Source: Spirochaetales bacterium (GTDB lineage: Bacteria > Spirochaetota > Spirochaetia > ARS1246). Taken from it: DNA of 5,785 bases. The position numbers and the translations under genes are program-made. Below the pieces are notes generated by a model. It was not told where the DNA came from. It made no database searches and saw only the letters and a program-made list of their open reading frames with translations. Positions 1-5,785 of the stretch are shown piece by piece (positions within the stretch are counted from its first letter, which is position 1; each line of letters opens with the position of its first letter). The stretch spans positions 1 to 5,785 of the forward strand of contig JABGPX010000488.1 of the NCBI GenBank assembly GCA_018644745.1, given 5' to 3'.

Positions 1-294
1 AAAGACGCGCCGATCCTTCTTCTCGATGAACCGACCAGTTCACTTGACGCGGAAGCGGAAGCCAGGATACAGCGGGGAATCCAGCGGCTGCTGGAGATGG
101 GCAAAACCGTGGTGGTTGCGGCACATCGACTGTCTACAATAAAACACGCCGATAGAATTCTGGTTATCAACAACGGTACCATCGTCGAGCAAGGAAGCCA
201 CGAAGTACTCATGAATGCAGACGGCTTATACCGGCAGCTCTATCAAACTCAATTTGATCAATTTCAGGAAGGGCGGGATGGCATTGCGAAATAG
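1..294 (+). CDS. ABC transporter half-protein, C-terminal end of the ATP-binding domain (5' truncated by window)
   Basis: Only the last 97 residues are in the window, read in frame from base 1 to a TAG stop. The Walker B strand ILLLDEP (residues 4-10 of the fragment, catalytic Glu at 10), the D-loop SSLD (13-16) and the switch His in AAHRLSTI (His42) are present, followed by the usual tail 'DRILVINNGTIVEQGSHEVL' and a C-terminal LYQTQF. The HRLSTI switch and the LY-x-TQ tail are typical of exporter-fold ABC proteins with fused membrane and ATPase domains. The next gene is a second half-transporter with a matching tail (LYRTQY), and the two overlap by 17 nt. The pair is therefore very probably a heterodimeric exporter in the inner membrane. 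Walker B is followed by Pro (DEPT) here, against DEAT in the partner, a small asymmetry. The membrane domain, Walker A and signature lie upstream, so it cannot be said whether this half has a degenerate ATP site. The substrate is unknown. Confidence 0.95.
   Translation, partial: KDAPILLLDEPTSSLDAEAEARIQRGIQRLLEMGKTVVVAAHRLSTIKHADRILVINNGTIVEQGSHEVLMNADGLYRQLYQTQFDQFQEGRDGIAK
266..273 (+). promoter_or_regulatory. Ribosome-binding site of the second ABC gene
   Basis: AGGAAGGG lies 4-8 bases ahead of the ATG at 278 and inside the end of the upstream gene. It decides the start: an in-frame upstream ATG at 215 would add 21 residues lying over the preceding ABC gene and has no comparable purine-rich site. 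The 17-nt overlap suggests translational coupling of the two subunits. Confidence 0.75.
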
Positions 295-2026
295 GATCCA
301 GAAAAACCCGTTTGTTCGCTTCCTGTCTCATCTGAAAGGCAAGTGGCGGTTCTATTATTCCTTTGGACTGATATCCGTAAGTACCTATTATATGGGCGCG
401 GGCCTCATTACCGCCTTTGGAATCAAATGGATGACAGACGGGATTGTGGCCGGCGACGTTGAGCAGCTTACCAGAGCAGCTCTTTTCTATTTTGCCGCGC
501 TTTTTACCATTACGCTGATTCTTCCCTTTATTTGGTTTCTTTTCTACCGCGGGACAAATGAACTGCGGAGACAACTGCTCTATTCGCTCTATGCGAAAGT
601 GTATAAGTTGCCGGTTTCCTATATCGAACGAAATCACAGCGGCGATCTTATCAGCCGGCTCACCAATGACGTAGAAACAGCATCCAAGGCATGGGGCTGG
701 CAGGCAAAAATGCTGTTTCAGTCAACCCTGTCCGGAGCAGGATCTCTTGTCGCGATATTCTTTCTCGATTGGCGATACGGAACAATCGCAGTCAGCTTGG
801 GAATAGCGATTGTAGTAGTTAACACCCTCATGGCAAAACCGATGAGGAGGATAGGTAAAAAAGTCCAGGAGGTTTTGTCTATTCTAACCCAGCGTTTCAC
901 CGATGTAATTGCCGGAAGAGAGATCGTGAAAATTTTCGGCCTTCGCAAACGGCTGCTCGATATTTTCATGGATACAAACAGAGAGGCTTATCGGTTGACC
1001 ATGAAACAGGCTGTGTACGGATCAATGCTTCAAGGGTTCGGCAATTTTGTTTCGATGTTCAGTTTTGCCGGAATTTTCGGAATAGGCAGCATCCTAATAA
1101 TCGGTGGAACCAGCGAACTGGGCACGCTGCTCGCGGTGGTTAATCTACTCGGCGGCGTATTGTGGTTATTCCGGGGCTTTGGAAATTATGTAACAAATAT
1201 TCAGAGATCTCTCGCCGGGGCGGATAGAATATTTGAAATACTCGACTATCCGGCGGAACACGCTGGCGGTGCAGCCGGAGAAACACCGACTAAAACATCA
1301 AAAGCAATAGAACTTTCCGGCATCTCCTTCTCATATGAAAAAGGCGTCGCGGTTTTCCAGTCTTTAGATATGAGAATTGAAACTGAAAAACGAATTGCTC
1401 TTGTCGGATCATCCGGGGGTGGGAAAACAACTCTTTTCAAATTACTTCTGGGCTTCTATCCACCCGGCGGCGGCACAATCCGTATATTCGGAAAACGATT
1501 GGAGGATTACTCTATAGGAGATGTAAGGGATTTTTTCGCCTTTGTACCTCAGGATACTTTTCTTTTCGATGGAACAGCACGAGAAAATATAACCTGCGGT
1601 AGACCTGGCGCAGGAATTGATGATATTCGACGCTGCGCCGCGGCAGCTTACGCTGATGAATTTATCGATGAGCTTCCGGATGGTTACGATACGCTGGTCG
1701 GAGAACGGGGCATACAGCTCTCCGGCGGACAGCGCCAGCGAATTGCCGTAGCCAGGGCGCTGTTGAAGGACGCTCCGATTCTCCTGCTCGATGAGGCGAC
1801 AAGTTCGCTAGATTCCGAATCTGAACTGGTCGTACAGAAAGCGCTGGATGTGCTGATGAAAGGGCGGACAAGTTTAGTTATCGCTCATCGCCTTTCCACT
1901 ATACGCGACGCCGATAAAATTTATGTGATGGAACACGGCAAAATTATCGAGGAAGGCACTCATGCTTCTCTTATTGAGCAGAACCATCGATACGCGGTTC
2001 TCTACAGAACCCAATACGCTATTTAA
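278..2026 (+). CDS. ABC transporter half-protein with fused membrane and ATP-binding domains
   Basis: A complete 582-residue exporter-fold ABC protein, the usual length for a half-transporter. Six hydrophobic spans can be seen at about residues 26-50, 67-90, 146-163, 167-185, 251-277 and 281-299, with cytoplasmic coupling regions between spans 2-3 and 4-5 that include ERNHSGDLISRLTNDV, a typical exporter motif. The ATPase domain follows: A-loop Tyr353, Walker A GSSGGGKTT (377-385), Q-loop Gln425 in FVPQDTFLFDGT, signature LSGGQ (481-485), Walker B ILLLDEA with Asp505 and catalytic Glu506, SSLD, and switch His537 in IAHRLSTI. All motifs match the consensus, so this half should be ATPase-competent. 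It pairs with the preceding half-transporter, whose gene it overlaps by 17 nt, and precedes a glycoside-hydrolase-like gene by 9 bases. Annotation pipelines usually call such pairs 'multidrug ABC transporter', but the substrate cannot be read from the sequence. A few exporter-fold pairs (siderophore systems) import rather than export. Confidence 0.96.
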   Translation: MALRNRIQKNPFVRFLSHLKGKWRFYYSFGLISVSTYYMGAGLITAFGIKWMTDGIVAGDVEQLTRAALFYFAALFTITLILPFIWFLFYRGTNELRRQLLYSLYAKVYKLPVSYIERNHSGDLISRLTNDVETASKAWGWQAKMLFQSTLSGAGSLVAIFFLDWRYGTIAVSLGIAIVVVNTLMAKPMRRIGKKVQEVLSILTQRFTDVIAGREIVKIFGLRKRLLDIFMDTNREAYRLTMKQAVYGSMLQGFGNFVSMFSFAGIFGIGSILIIGGTSELGTLLAVVNLLGGVLWLFRGFGNYVTNIQRSLAGADRIFEILDYPAEHAGGAAGETPTKTSKAIELSGISFSYEKGVAVFQSLDMRIETEKRIALVGSSGGGKTTLFKLLLGFYPPGGGTIRIFGKRLEDYSIGDVRDFFAFVPQDTFLFDGTARENITCGRPGAGIDDIRRCAAAAYADEFIDELPDGYDTLVGERGIQLSGGQRQRIAVARALLKDAPILLLDEATSSLDSESELVVQKALDVLMKGRTSLVIAHRLSTIRDADKIYVMEHGKIIEEGTHASLIEQNHRYAVLYRTQYAI

Positions 2027-2031
2027 GGAAG
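2025..2031 (+). promoter_or_regulatory. Ribosome-binding site of the GHL6-like gene, overlapping the preceding stop codon
   Basis: AAGGAAG overlaps the TAA stop (2024-2026) of the ABC gene and sits 4 bases before the ATG at 2036. Only nine bases separate the two genes and they hold no terminator, so the hydrolase-like gene is co-transcribed with the transporter and probably translationally coupled to it. Confidence 0.75.
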
Positions 2032-2035
2032 CATA

Positions 2036-4231
2036 ATGAACACAGGCCGGGAGCTCAAATGGTGGAACAAGCCGATCAGAATGATACGCTACGATCCATT
2101 GAATGATTTTACGAATTTTCTATCGGGTGATCTCCGGCAGCACGCGGATGAGGTACGAAACACCTGCCATGCAAACTGCGAATGGATTATGGCAAACGGC
2201 GGCAGTTCTCCAGGCACCGCGCATATCGTAAACTTTGATTCCCCTCATTTTGAAAAGAACCCGACCCTCGGCGGCAGAGATATACTCCGGGAATACCTTC
2301 CGCCTGCACAGGCGGTAGGCATACACCTTATCGCATACGTGAATCTTCATTGGTTCTCATACAACTTCGCGGCTCAGCATCCCGGCTGGGAACAAATGCA
2401 AGCGGACGGTGTTTCATACGGTAAAGCTCATCCCCTTTACGGTAATGGAACTACAATGTGCGTAAACTCGCCATGGCGGGATTTCGCTTTCTTGCTACTC
2501 TCAGAAGTTATGATAACCGGTGTGGAAGGAGTTTTCCTGGATGGCCCGGTGGTATTTCCGGGTGCCTGCTATTGCGAAACCTGTCTTGATCAATTTAAAG
2601 CTCAAACCGGCTTCGACGCGCCGAAGGAAGAGAACTGGTCGAATGAATGGAAAGCCTGGGTAGACTTCCGTGAAGACTCAATGCAGCGGTTTGTTCGAGA
2701 CGCGCGCAGAGCGGTTCGGGAGACCAATGACGAGGGCATAATTTTCTGCAATGCCGGAGGCTGGCAGCTCAGCACACAAAGCGCCAGGAACCCGTGGAAG
2801 CTGGAAACCGAACAGGATATAACCGGCGCCGAAGTTTTTGTGCACTACGGTGTACCTCATGAAGATTGGCTTGATACGACAGTAATGGCGAAATTCCTGA
2901 GCGCAGGTGATAACCCCGCAGTGGTTTTCAGCGATCATGCGGTGGGTGGCTGGCATTATGTCGGAATGCCGGCAGCGGAGCTGGGGCGGGAATTTTATCA
3001 AACCGTTGCAGGAGGGGCGAATCCGTGGATAGCCGTGTTTACCCCCGCGCTCGAGCATCAGAAAGCAAAAACTCTAAATCCGGTGACCGATGGCTGGAGT
3101 CTTGTCGAATCGATCGAAGGATTTCTCGAAAATGATGAACCAGCGGCGAAAATTGCTCTTGTTCGCTCCGATGCAACAGCGCGGCATTATCTGTCACACC
3201 TGGAATCTCTCCGCACTGGAGCCAGTACCGGCAAAGAGGAAGATCTGATCGCCTCGATCTCGCGCGGAACAGTGCAAGATACCATCGCATTCAAACGCAC
3301 CTGCGAAGATCATTCCGCCGAGGAATTTAGGGGCTGGTGTTACATACTTACCCGGCAGCATCTTCCCTTTTCAGTTTTAAGAGACAGTGATCTGACCTCC
3401 GAGACGCTGGCGCAATACGACTGCATCATTTTGCCGAACGCCGCCTGTCTCGCCGAGGATGCACTCGATGAGCTGCGCGTTTTTCAGGAAGCCGGCGGTG
3501 CTGTTGTCTCTACTTTTGAATCGGGCTGGTACGACGAGACCGGTTCGATTCGAACGCCGGGTGAGGGCGGAGCCGGGATCGGTCGTCCCAAGCAGCTGGA
3601 GGCTTTTGAGCCGGCGGCATTCGAAGAATATGCAATTATTGAGTCCGGCGCGGGAAACATACCGGAGTTTGATACCCACGAGCTCATTCCGCGTCCGGAG
3701 CATGCCCTGAAGATCTCCGGTATTAAAGAAACAGAAGTTCTGGCCAGATATATGAACCCAGTCGGCTTTCATTACCGGCCGCCTCAAGGCGTATCACCCT
3801 ACCCCATGGCACTAAAGGGCGGCCTTGGAAAAGGGAAATGGCTCTATTTCGCCTGCGCCCCGGGCGCGGAGTGGATGCGGTTTCGAATACCCCATTGGGA
3901 GCGCTTCGCTGGTGCTGCTATACGATCGGTAATTGGAAGCAGATGCCAAATTGTCACTAACGCACCGCCTACCATGCAAATAGAACTCCGCCGACAGCGG
4001 GCAAGGATTGTAATTCACCTAATCAACAATACCGGAGACAACGAGTTTCCCCTTGGATCGGTGATTCCTGTTTCGACATTTTCTCTCTCAGTACGATCTA
4101 AAGAGCCGAAATCGGCGATCTTCGACGGCGGAACACGGATACCTTTTTCCTATCAAGACGGTATGGTTACCCTGAGCATTGATATGATCAAGCAATACCG
4201 GCTGGTTGTGCTGTCGGGTTTTAGTAGATAG
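2036..4231 (+). CDS. GHL6-like putative glycoside hydrolase with glutaminase-like trimerisation domain
   Basis: 731 residues with no signal peptide or membrane span, so probably cytoplasmic. Residues ~14-350 look like a TIM barrel of the 'hypothetical glycosyl hydrolase 6' (GHL6) type: IRMIRYDPLNDF near the N-terminus, GGRDILREYLPPAQAVGIHL (79-98), AYVNLHW (100-106), HPGWEQMQADG (115-125) and GVEGVFLDG (162-170). Residues ~370-500 resemble the class-I-glutaminase-like 'beta-galactosidase trimerisation' domain (FRGWCYILTRQHLPFSVL, YDCIILPNAACL, FQEAGGAVVSTF), with no sign of a glutaminase role. The rest is a beta-rich C-terminal domain. Cys142, Cys178, Cys180 and Cys183 reproduce the Cys...CxCxxC zinc cluster of GH42 beta-galactosidases. 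Asp169 sits nine residues before Cys178, as the GH42 acid/base Glu does before its CxC. Asp300 (VVFSD) is a candidate for the second carboxylate. The family has no substrate I can name: a glycosidase or phosphorylase acting on a sugar taken up or made by the cell is inference. It follows the ABC pair by 9 bp and overlaps or abuts a kinase remnant. Confidence 0.82.
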   Translation: MNTGRELKWWNKPIRMIRYDPLNDFTNFLSGDLRQHADEVRNTCHANCEWIMANGGSSPGTAHIVNFDSPHFEKNPTLGGRDILREYLPPAQAVGIHLIAYVNLHWFSYNFAAQHPGWEQMQADGVSYGKAHPLYGNGTTMCVNSPWRDFAFLLLSEVMITGVEGVFLDGPVVFPGACYCETCLDQFKAQTGFDAPKEENWSNEWKAWVDFREDSMQRFVRDARRAVRETNDEGIIFCNAGGWQLSTQSARNPWKLETEQDITGAEVFVHYGVPHEDWLDTTVMAKFLSAGDNPAVVFSDHAVGGWHYVGMPAAELGREFYQTVAGGANPWIAVFTPALEHQKAKTLNPVTDGWSLVESIEGFLENDEPAAKIALVRSDATARHYLSHLESLRTGASTGKEEDLIASISRGTVQDTIAFKRTCEDHSAEEFRGWCYILTRQHLPFSVLRDSDLTSETLAQYDCIILPNAACLAEDALDELRVFQEAGGAVVSTFESGWYDETGSIRTPGEGGAGIGRPKQLEAFEPAAFEEYAIIESGAGNIPEFDTHELIPRPEHALKISGIKETEVLARYMNPVGFHYRPPQGVSPYPMALKGGLGKGKWLYFACAPGAEWMRFRIPHWERFAGAAIRSVIGSRCQIVTNAPPTMQIELRRQRARIVIHLINNTGDNEFPLGSVIPVSTFSLSVRSKEPKSAIFDGGTRIPFSYQDGMVTLSIDMIKQYRLVVLSGFSR

Positions 4232-4241
4232 GCAAAGTGTC

Positions 4242-4856
4242 TTGAGCGGGAAAGCAAGGGAAATAATAGACAGCGCATATTCGATTCCTGGAAACGGTCC
4301 CAATATAATCATCCGCGGAATCACCGGAGGAACAGCGGGATCCGGCATACGGATTGATTGCAGCGGAAAAAGCTATTTTCTGCGCGGAAGGAATCATGAA
4401 CATACCTCCCCAGCCAGCATAGAATATGAACACCGCCTCCTTTACCTGCTCTCGAGAGCGGGAATTCCGGCGGCCGAACCGCTCTCGACGAAATCGGGCG
4501 GTAGTTATGTTAGTAGAGGAAATTAGGTCTATGAGCTTTTTCCATGGATCGATGGGCAGCCATTCACCCCCGGGAGTATCCCGCAGATAGAAAATCCGGG
4601 TAAAACTCTCGCACTGTTTCATAAAATGGCCGAGCGGGTAACCATAGATCCAGTTATAGCAATGGCCTTTCTTCGAGCATATGAGATGGTTGCGCCACTT
4701 TCTGACAAGGAGAAGCGCGGCTTGCCGAGGGTAATGGCAGTCCGATGGCTTCAGATACGAATTCGAGGTGCCCGGAAGGTACCGCGGGATGAGAGGTTCA
4801 GATTCATGGACCGGGGAGATCTTCTCGAGACTTGCCGATATCTCATGAATTATTGA
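4242..4856 (+). pseudogene. APH-family small-molecule kinase remnant: amber stop and lost catalytic core
   Basis: One frame runs from about 4242 (TTG, weak AGG at 4230-4232; a TTG at 4206 inside the previous gene is an alternative) to TGA 4854-4856, broken only by TAG 4524-4526. The translation before the stop is an aminoglycoside-phosphotransferase-type N-lobe: GGTAGSGIRI, YFLRGRNHEHTSPASIEYEH, LLYLLSRAGIPAAEPLSTKS. Directly after the stop the same frame gives the family's hinge and first C-lobe helix: VYELFPWIDGQPF, then GKTLALFHKMA. The frame then jumps within about a dozen residues to what looks like the C-terminal tail (FLRAYEMVAPLSDKE, RWLQIRI, RKVP). The HGD-type catalytic loop and the DFD-type metal site are absent. 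The relic is 204 codons, against about 300 or more for intact relatives, so roughly 100 residues seem deleted. Such kinases phosphorylate sugars, choline, amino acids or antibiotics; next to a hydrolase-like gene, a sugar kinase is a fair guess. Even with stop readthrough it could not be catalytic. An assembly error is the alternative. Confidence 0.8.
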
Positions 4857-4858
4857 TT

Positions 4859-4887
4859 TTGCATCTAATTTCAAACCTCGTTATACT
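4859..4887 (+). promoter_or_regulatory. Predicted sigma-70-type promoter for tex
   Basis: TTGCAT (4859-4864) and TATACT (4882-4887) are separated by exactly 17 bases. The -10 matches TATAAT at five of six positions, while the -35 keeps only the TTG. Transcription would start near 4894, leaving a leader of about 15 bases before the ATG at 4909. The position in the AT-rich gap supports it. It is unverified. Confidence 0.5.
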
Positions 4888-4897
4888 CTCTATCATG

Positions 4898-4903
4898 AAA
4901 GGA
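4898..4903 (+). promoter_or_regulatory. Ribosome-binding site of tex
   Basis: AAAGGA lies five bases before ATG 4909. It selects this start over the ATG at 4895, which is in another frame and meets a stop (TGA 4910-4912) after five codons. Confidence 0.7.
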
Positions 4904-4908
4904 ATAAC

Positions 4909-5785
4909 ATGAGTGATCTAGCGAGCATCGTCGCCGGTAAAACGGGCCTGAGCCGAGAACATACCAATAATATCATAACACTGGTCGAAGGCGGCTCGAC
5001 TATCCCTTTTATTGCCCGTTACCGTAAGGAACTCACCGGGAGCGCGACGGACGAGCAGCTGCGGGAGTTCGAGGAAATTTATCTCTATTCACGAAAACTG
5101 CTGGATCGGAAGCAGGAAGTGCTGCGTCTTATAGAAGAACGAGGGCACCTGACGGAGACTCTGCGCAAGGCCGTCGACACGGCCGACTCCCTTACGGCTG
5201 TTGAAGATATCTACCGGCCGTTCAAAGAGAAGAAAAGCACGCGAGCCGGCCTCGCGATCGCACGAGGGCTGGAACCCCTCGCGGATCTGCTGCGCGGCGG
5301 CCGGCTAACTCACGATGAGTTTCTCGAGAAGGCTCGGGAGTTCATCCGCGATGATGTTACTACCGCCGAAGAGGCGGTGAAAGGGGCTCAGGATATTGTC
5401 GCTGAGTTATACAGCGATAACCGTAAAGAGCGGGAGCTTTTTCGGGAGCACGGGCGCCGTCACGGCATTATCGAAATTCATGCCGGCAAGAGTTTTGATT
5501 CAAAAGGAGTCTTTGCCCGTTTCGACGGACAAAGCGAGAAAATCGCCTGGATGCCTTCACACCGGTATCTGGCGGTAATGCGAGGTGTCGGAGAGAAGCA
5601 GCTCACGGCTAAAATCAGGATTGATACCGATCGAACATTGGAGAATATTCGCCGCTATTGGATACCACGTGAGGCAAGGAGTTCAAAGGACCAGCTCTTC
5701 GATGCGTTGAAAGACGGTCTCAAACGTTTACTCATTCCCTCGATCGAACGGGAGCTCCACGCGGAGCTAAAAGAACGATCCGACA
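4909..5785 (+). CDS. tex: Tex/YhgF family RNA-binding transcription accessory protein (3' truncated by window)
   Basis: 292 codons are open from ATG to the window end with no stop. The N-terminus is unmistakably Tex: the helical start (LSREHTNNIITLVEGGSTI), the hallmark PFIARYRKELTG (residues 33-44), a charged helix through RKQEVLRLIEERG, and VEDIYRPFK (98-106) leading into EKKSTRAGLAIARGLEPLAD. Full-length Tex proteins have about 720-790 residues. The YqgF-like nuclease-fold domain, the helix-hairpin-helix segment and the C-terminal S1 RNA-binding domain would lie beyond the window. Tex is a widely conserved cytoplasmic nucleic-acid-binding protein linked to transcription and, in some bacteria, to toxin gene expression or stress tolerance; its molecular role is still not settled. 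It has its own promoter and ribosome-binding site and looks functionally unrelated to the upstream transporter-hydrolase cluster. Confidence 0.96.
   Translation, partial: MSDLASIVAGKTGLSREHTNNIITLVEGGSTIPFIARYRKELTGSATDEQLREFEEIYLYSRKLLDRKQEVLRLIEERGHLTETLRKAVDTADSLTAVEDIYRPFKEKKSTRAGLAIARGLEPLADLLRGGRLTHDEFLEKAREFIRDDVTTAEEAVKGAQDIVAELYSDNRKERELFREHGRRHGIIEIHAGKSFDSKGVFARFDGQSEKIAWMPSHRYLAVMRGVGEKQLTAKIRIDTDRTLENIRRYWIPREARSSKDQLFDALKDGLKRLLIPSIERELHAELKERSD

Larger units (their letters stand above)
4857..4908 (+). other. Intergenic spacer separating the four-gene cluster from tex
   Basis: A 52-base AT-rich gap, the only real intergenic space in the window. It holds a promoter and ribosome-binding site for the next gene. 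I see no stem-loop with a T-run that would serve as a terminator for the upstream cluster, so some read-through into tex is possible. Confidence 0.7.

Noticed and set aside
215..277. Upstream in-frame ATG extending the second ABC protein by 21 residues
   Set aside because: The extension lies over the end of the preceding gene, has no good ribosome-binding site and does not resemble a half-transporter N-terminus; ATG 278 has AGGAAGGG just ahead.
4448..4459. Perfect 12-base palindrome GCTCTCGAGAGC
   Set aside because: It lies inside the kinase coding frame (LLSRAG), has no loop or T-run and no second copy, so neither a terminator nor an operator is supported.
4524..4526. Amber codon as a pyrrolysine or programmed readthrough site
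   Set aside because: The same reading frame also lacks the kinase core, so readthrough would not restore an enzyme, and two other genes here appear to end at TAG normally. A nonsense mutation is simpler.
4221..4874. Long open frame of 217 codons on the minus strand across the kinase remnant
   Set aside because: The + strand frame matches the APH family over its whole length. The minus frame has no recognisable domain and simply mirrors it; its openness is best explained as a codon-composition side effect.
4895..4912. Five-codon mini-frame (MKGIT) overlapping the tex start
   Set aside because: Its ATG is part of the sequence immediately before the tex ribosome-binding site and has no site of its own. 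It is probably chance, not a regulatory leader peptide.

Overview
The window carries five genes, all on the + strand. They read as a tight four-gene cluster followed by an unrelated housekeeping gene with its own promoter. Base composition is close to balanced GC by eye, genes are packed, and ribosome-binding sites are clear AGGA/GGA types, so this is a bacterial chromosome. I cannot fix the phylum from the sequence. The exporter-pair plus GHL6-like architecture and the Tex N-terminus would fit a spirochaete or a Firmicutes-like anaerobe or soil bacterium, but this is a weak guess.

Positions 1-294 hold the tail of one ABC exporter half-transporter (Walker B, D-loop and H-loop only). It overlaps by 17 nt the second, complete half-transporter (278-2026), which has six predicted membrane spans and a canonical nucleotide-binding domain. 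Together they almost certainly form a heterodimeric type-IV (exporter-fold) ABC transporter. Nine bases later comes a 731-residue cytoplasmic protein (2036-4231). It has a TIM-barrel glycoside-hydrolase-like domain (GHL6 type), a glutaminase-like 'trimerisation' domain and a beta-rich C-terminus. It carries a cysteine set (C142, C178, C180, C183) that mirrors the zinc site of GH42 beta-galactosidases, with an Asp in the place of the GH42 acid/base Glu.

Positions 4242-4856 hold the remains of an APH-family small-molecule kinase. The N-lobe and the C-terminal tail are recognisable and in the same frame. However, an amber stop (4524-4526) interrupts the frame, and the whole catalytic core (Brenner loop and metal-binding Asp) is missing at about 4625-4667. 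This looks like a recently broken gene.

After a 52-bp gap with a good sigma-70-type promoter, the gene for the Tex/YhgF transcription accessory protein begins at 4909 and runs off the window.

As a working model (inference), the first four genes formed one operon handling a glycoside or glycoconjugate: transport by the ABC pair, cleavage in the cytoplasm by the GHL6-like enzyme, and phosphorylation of a product by the APH-like kinase. The kinase step has since been lost from this locus. I see no CRISPR array, tRNA, rRNA, insertion sequence or prophage gene here.
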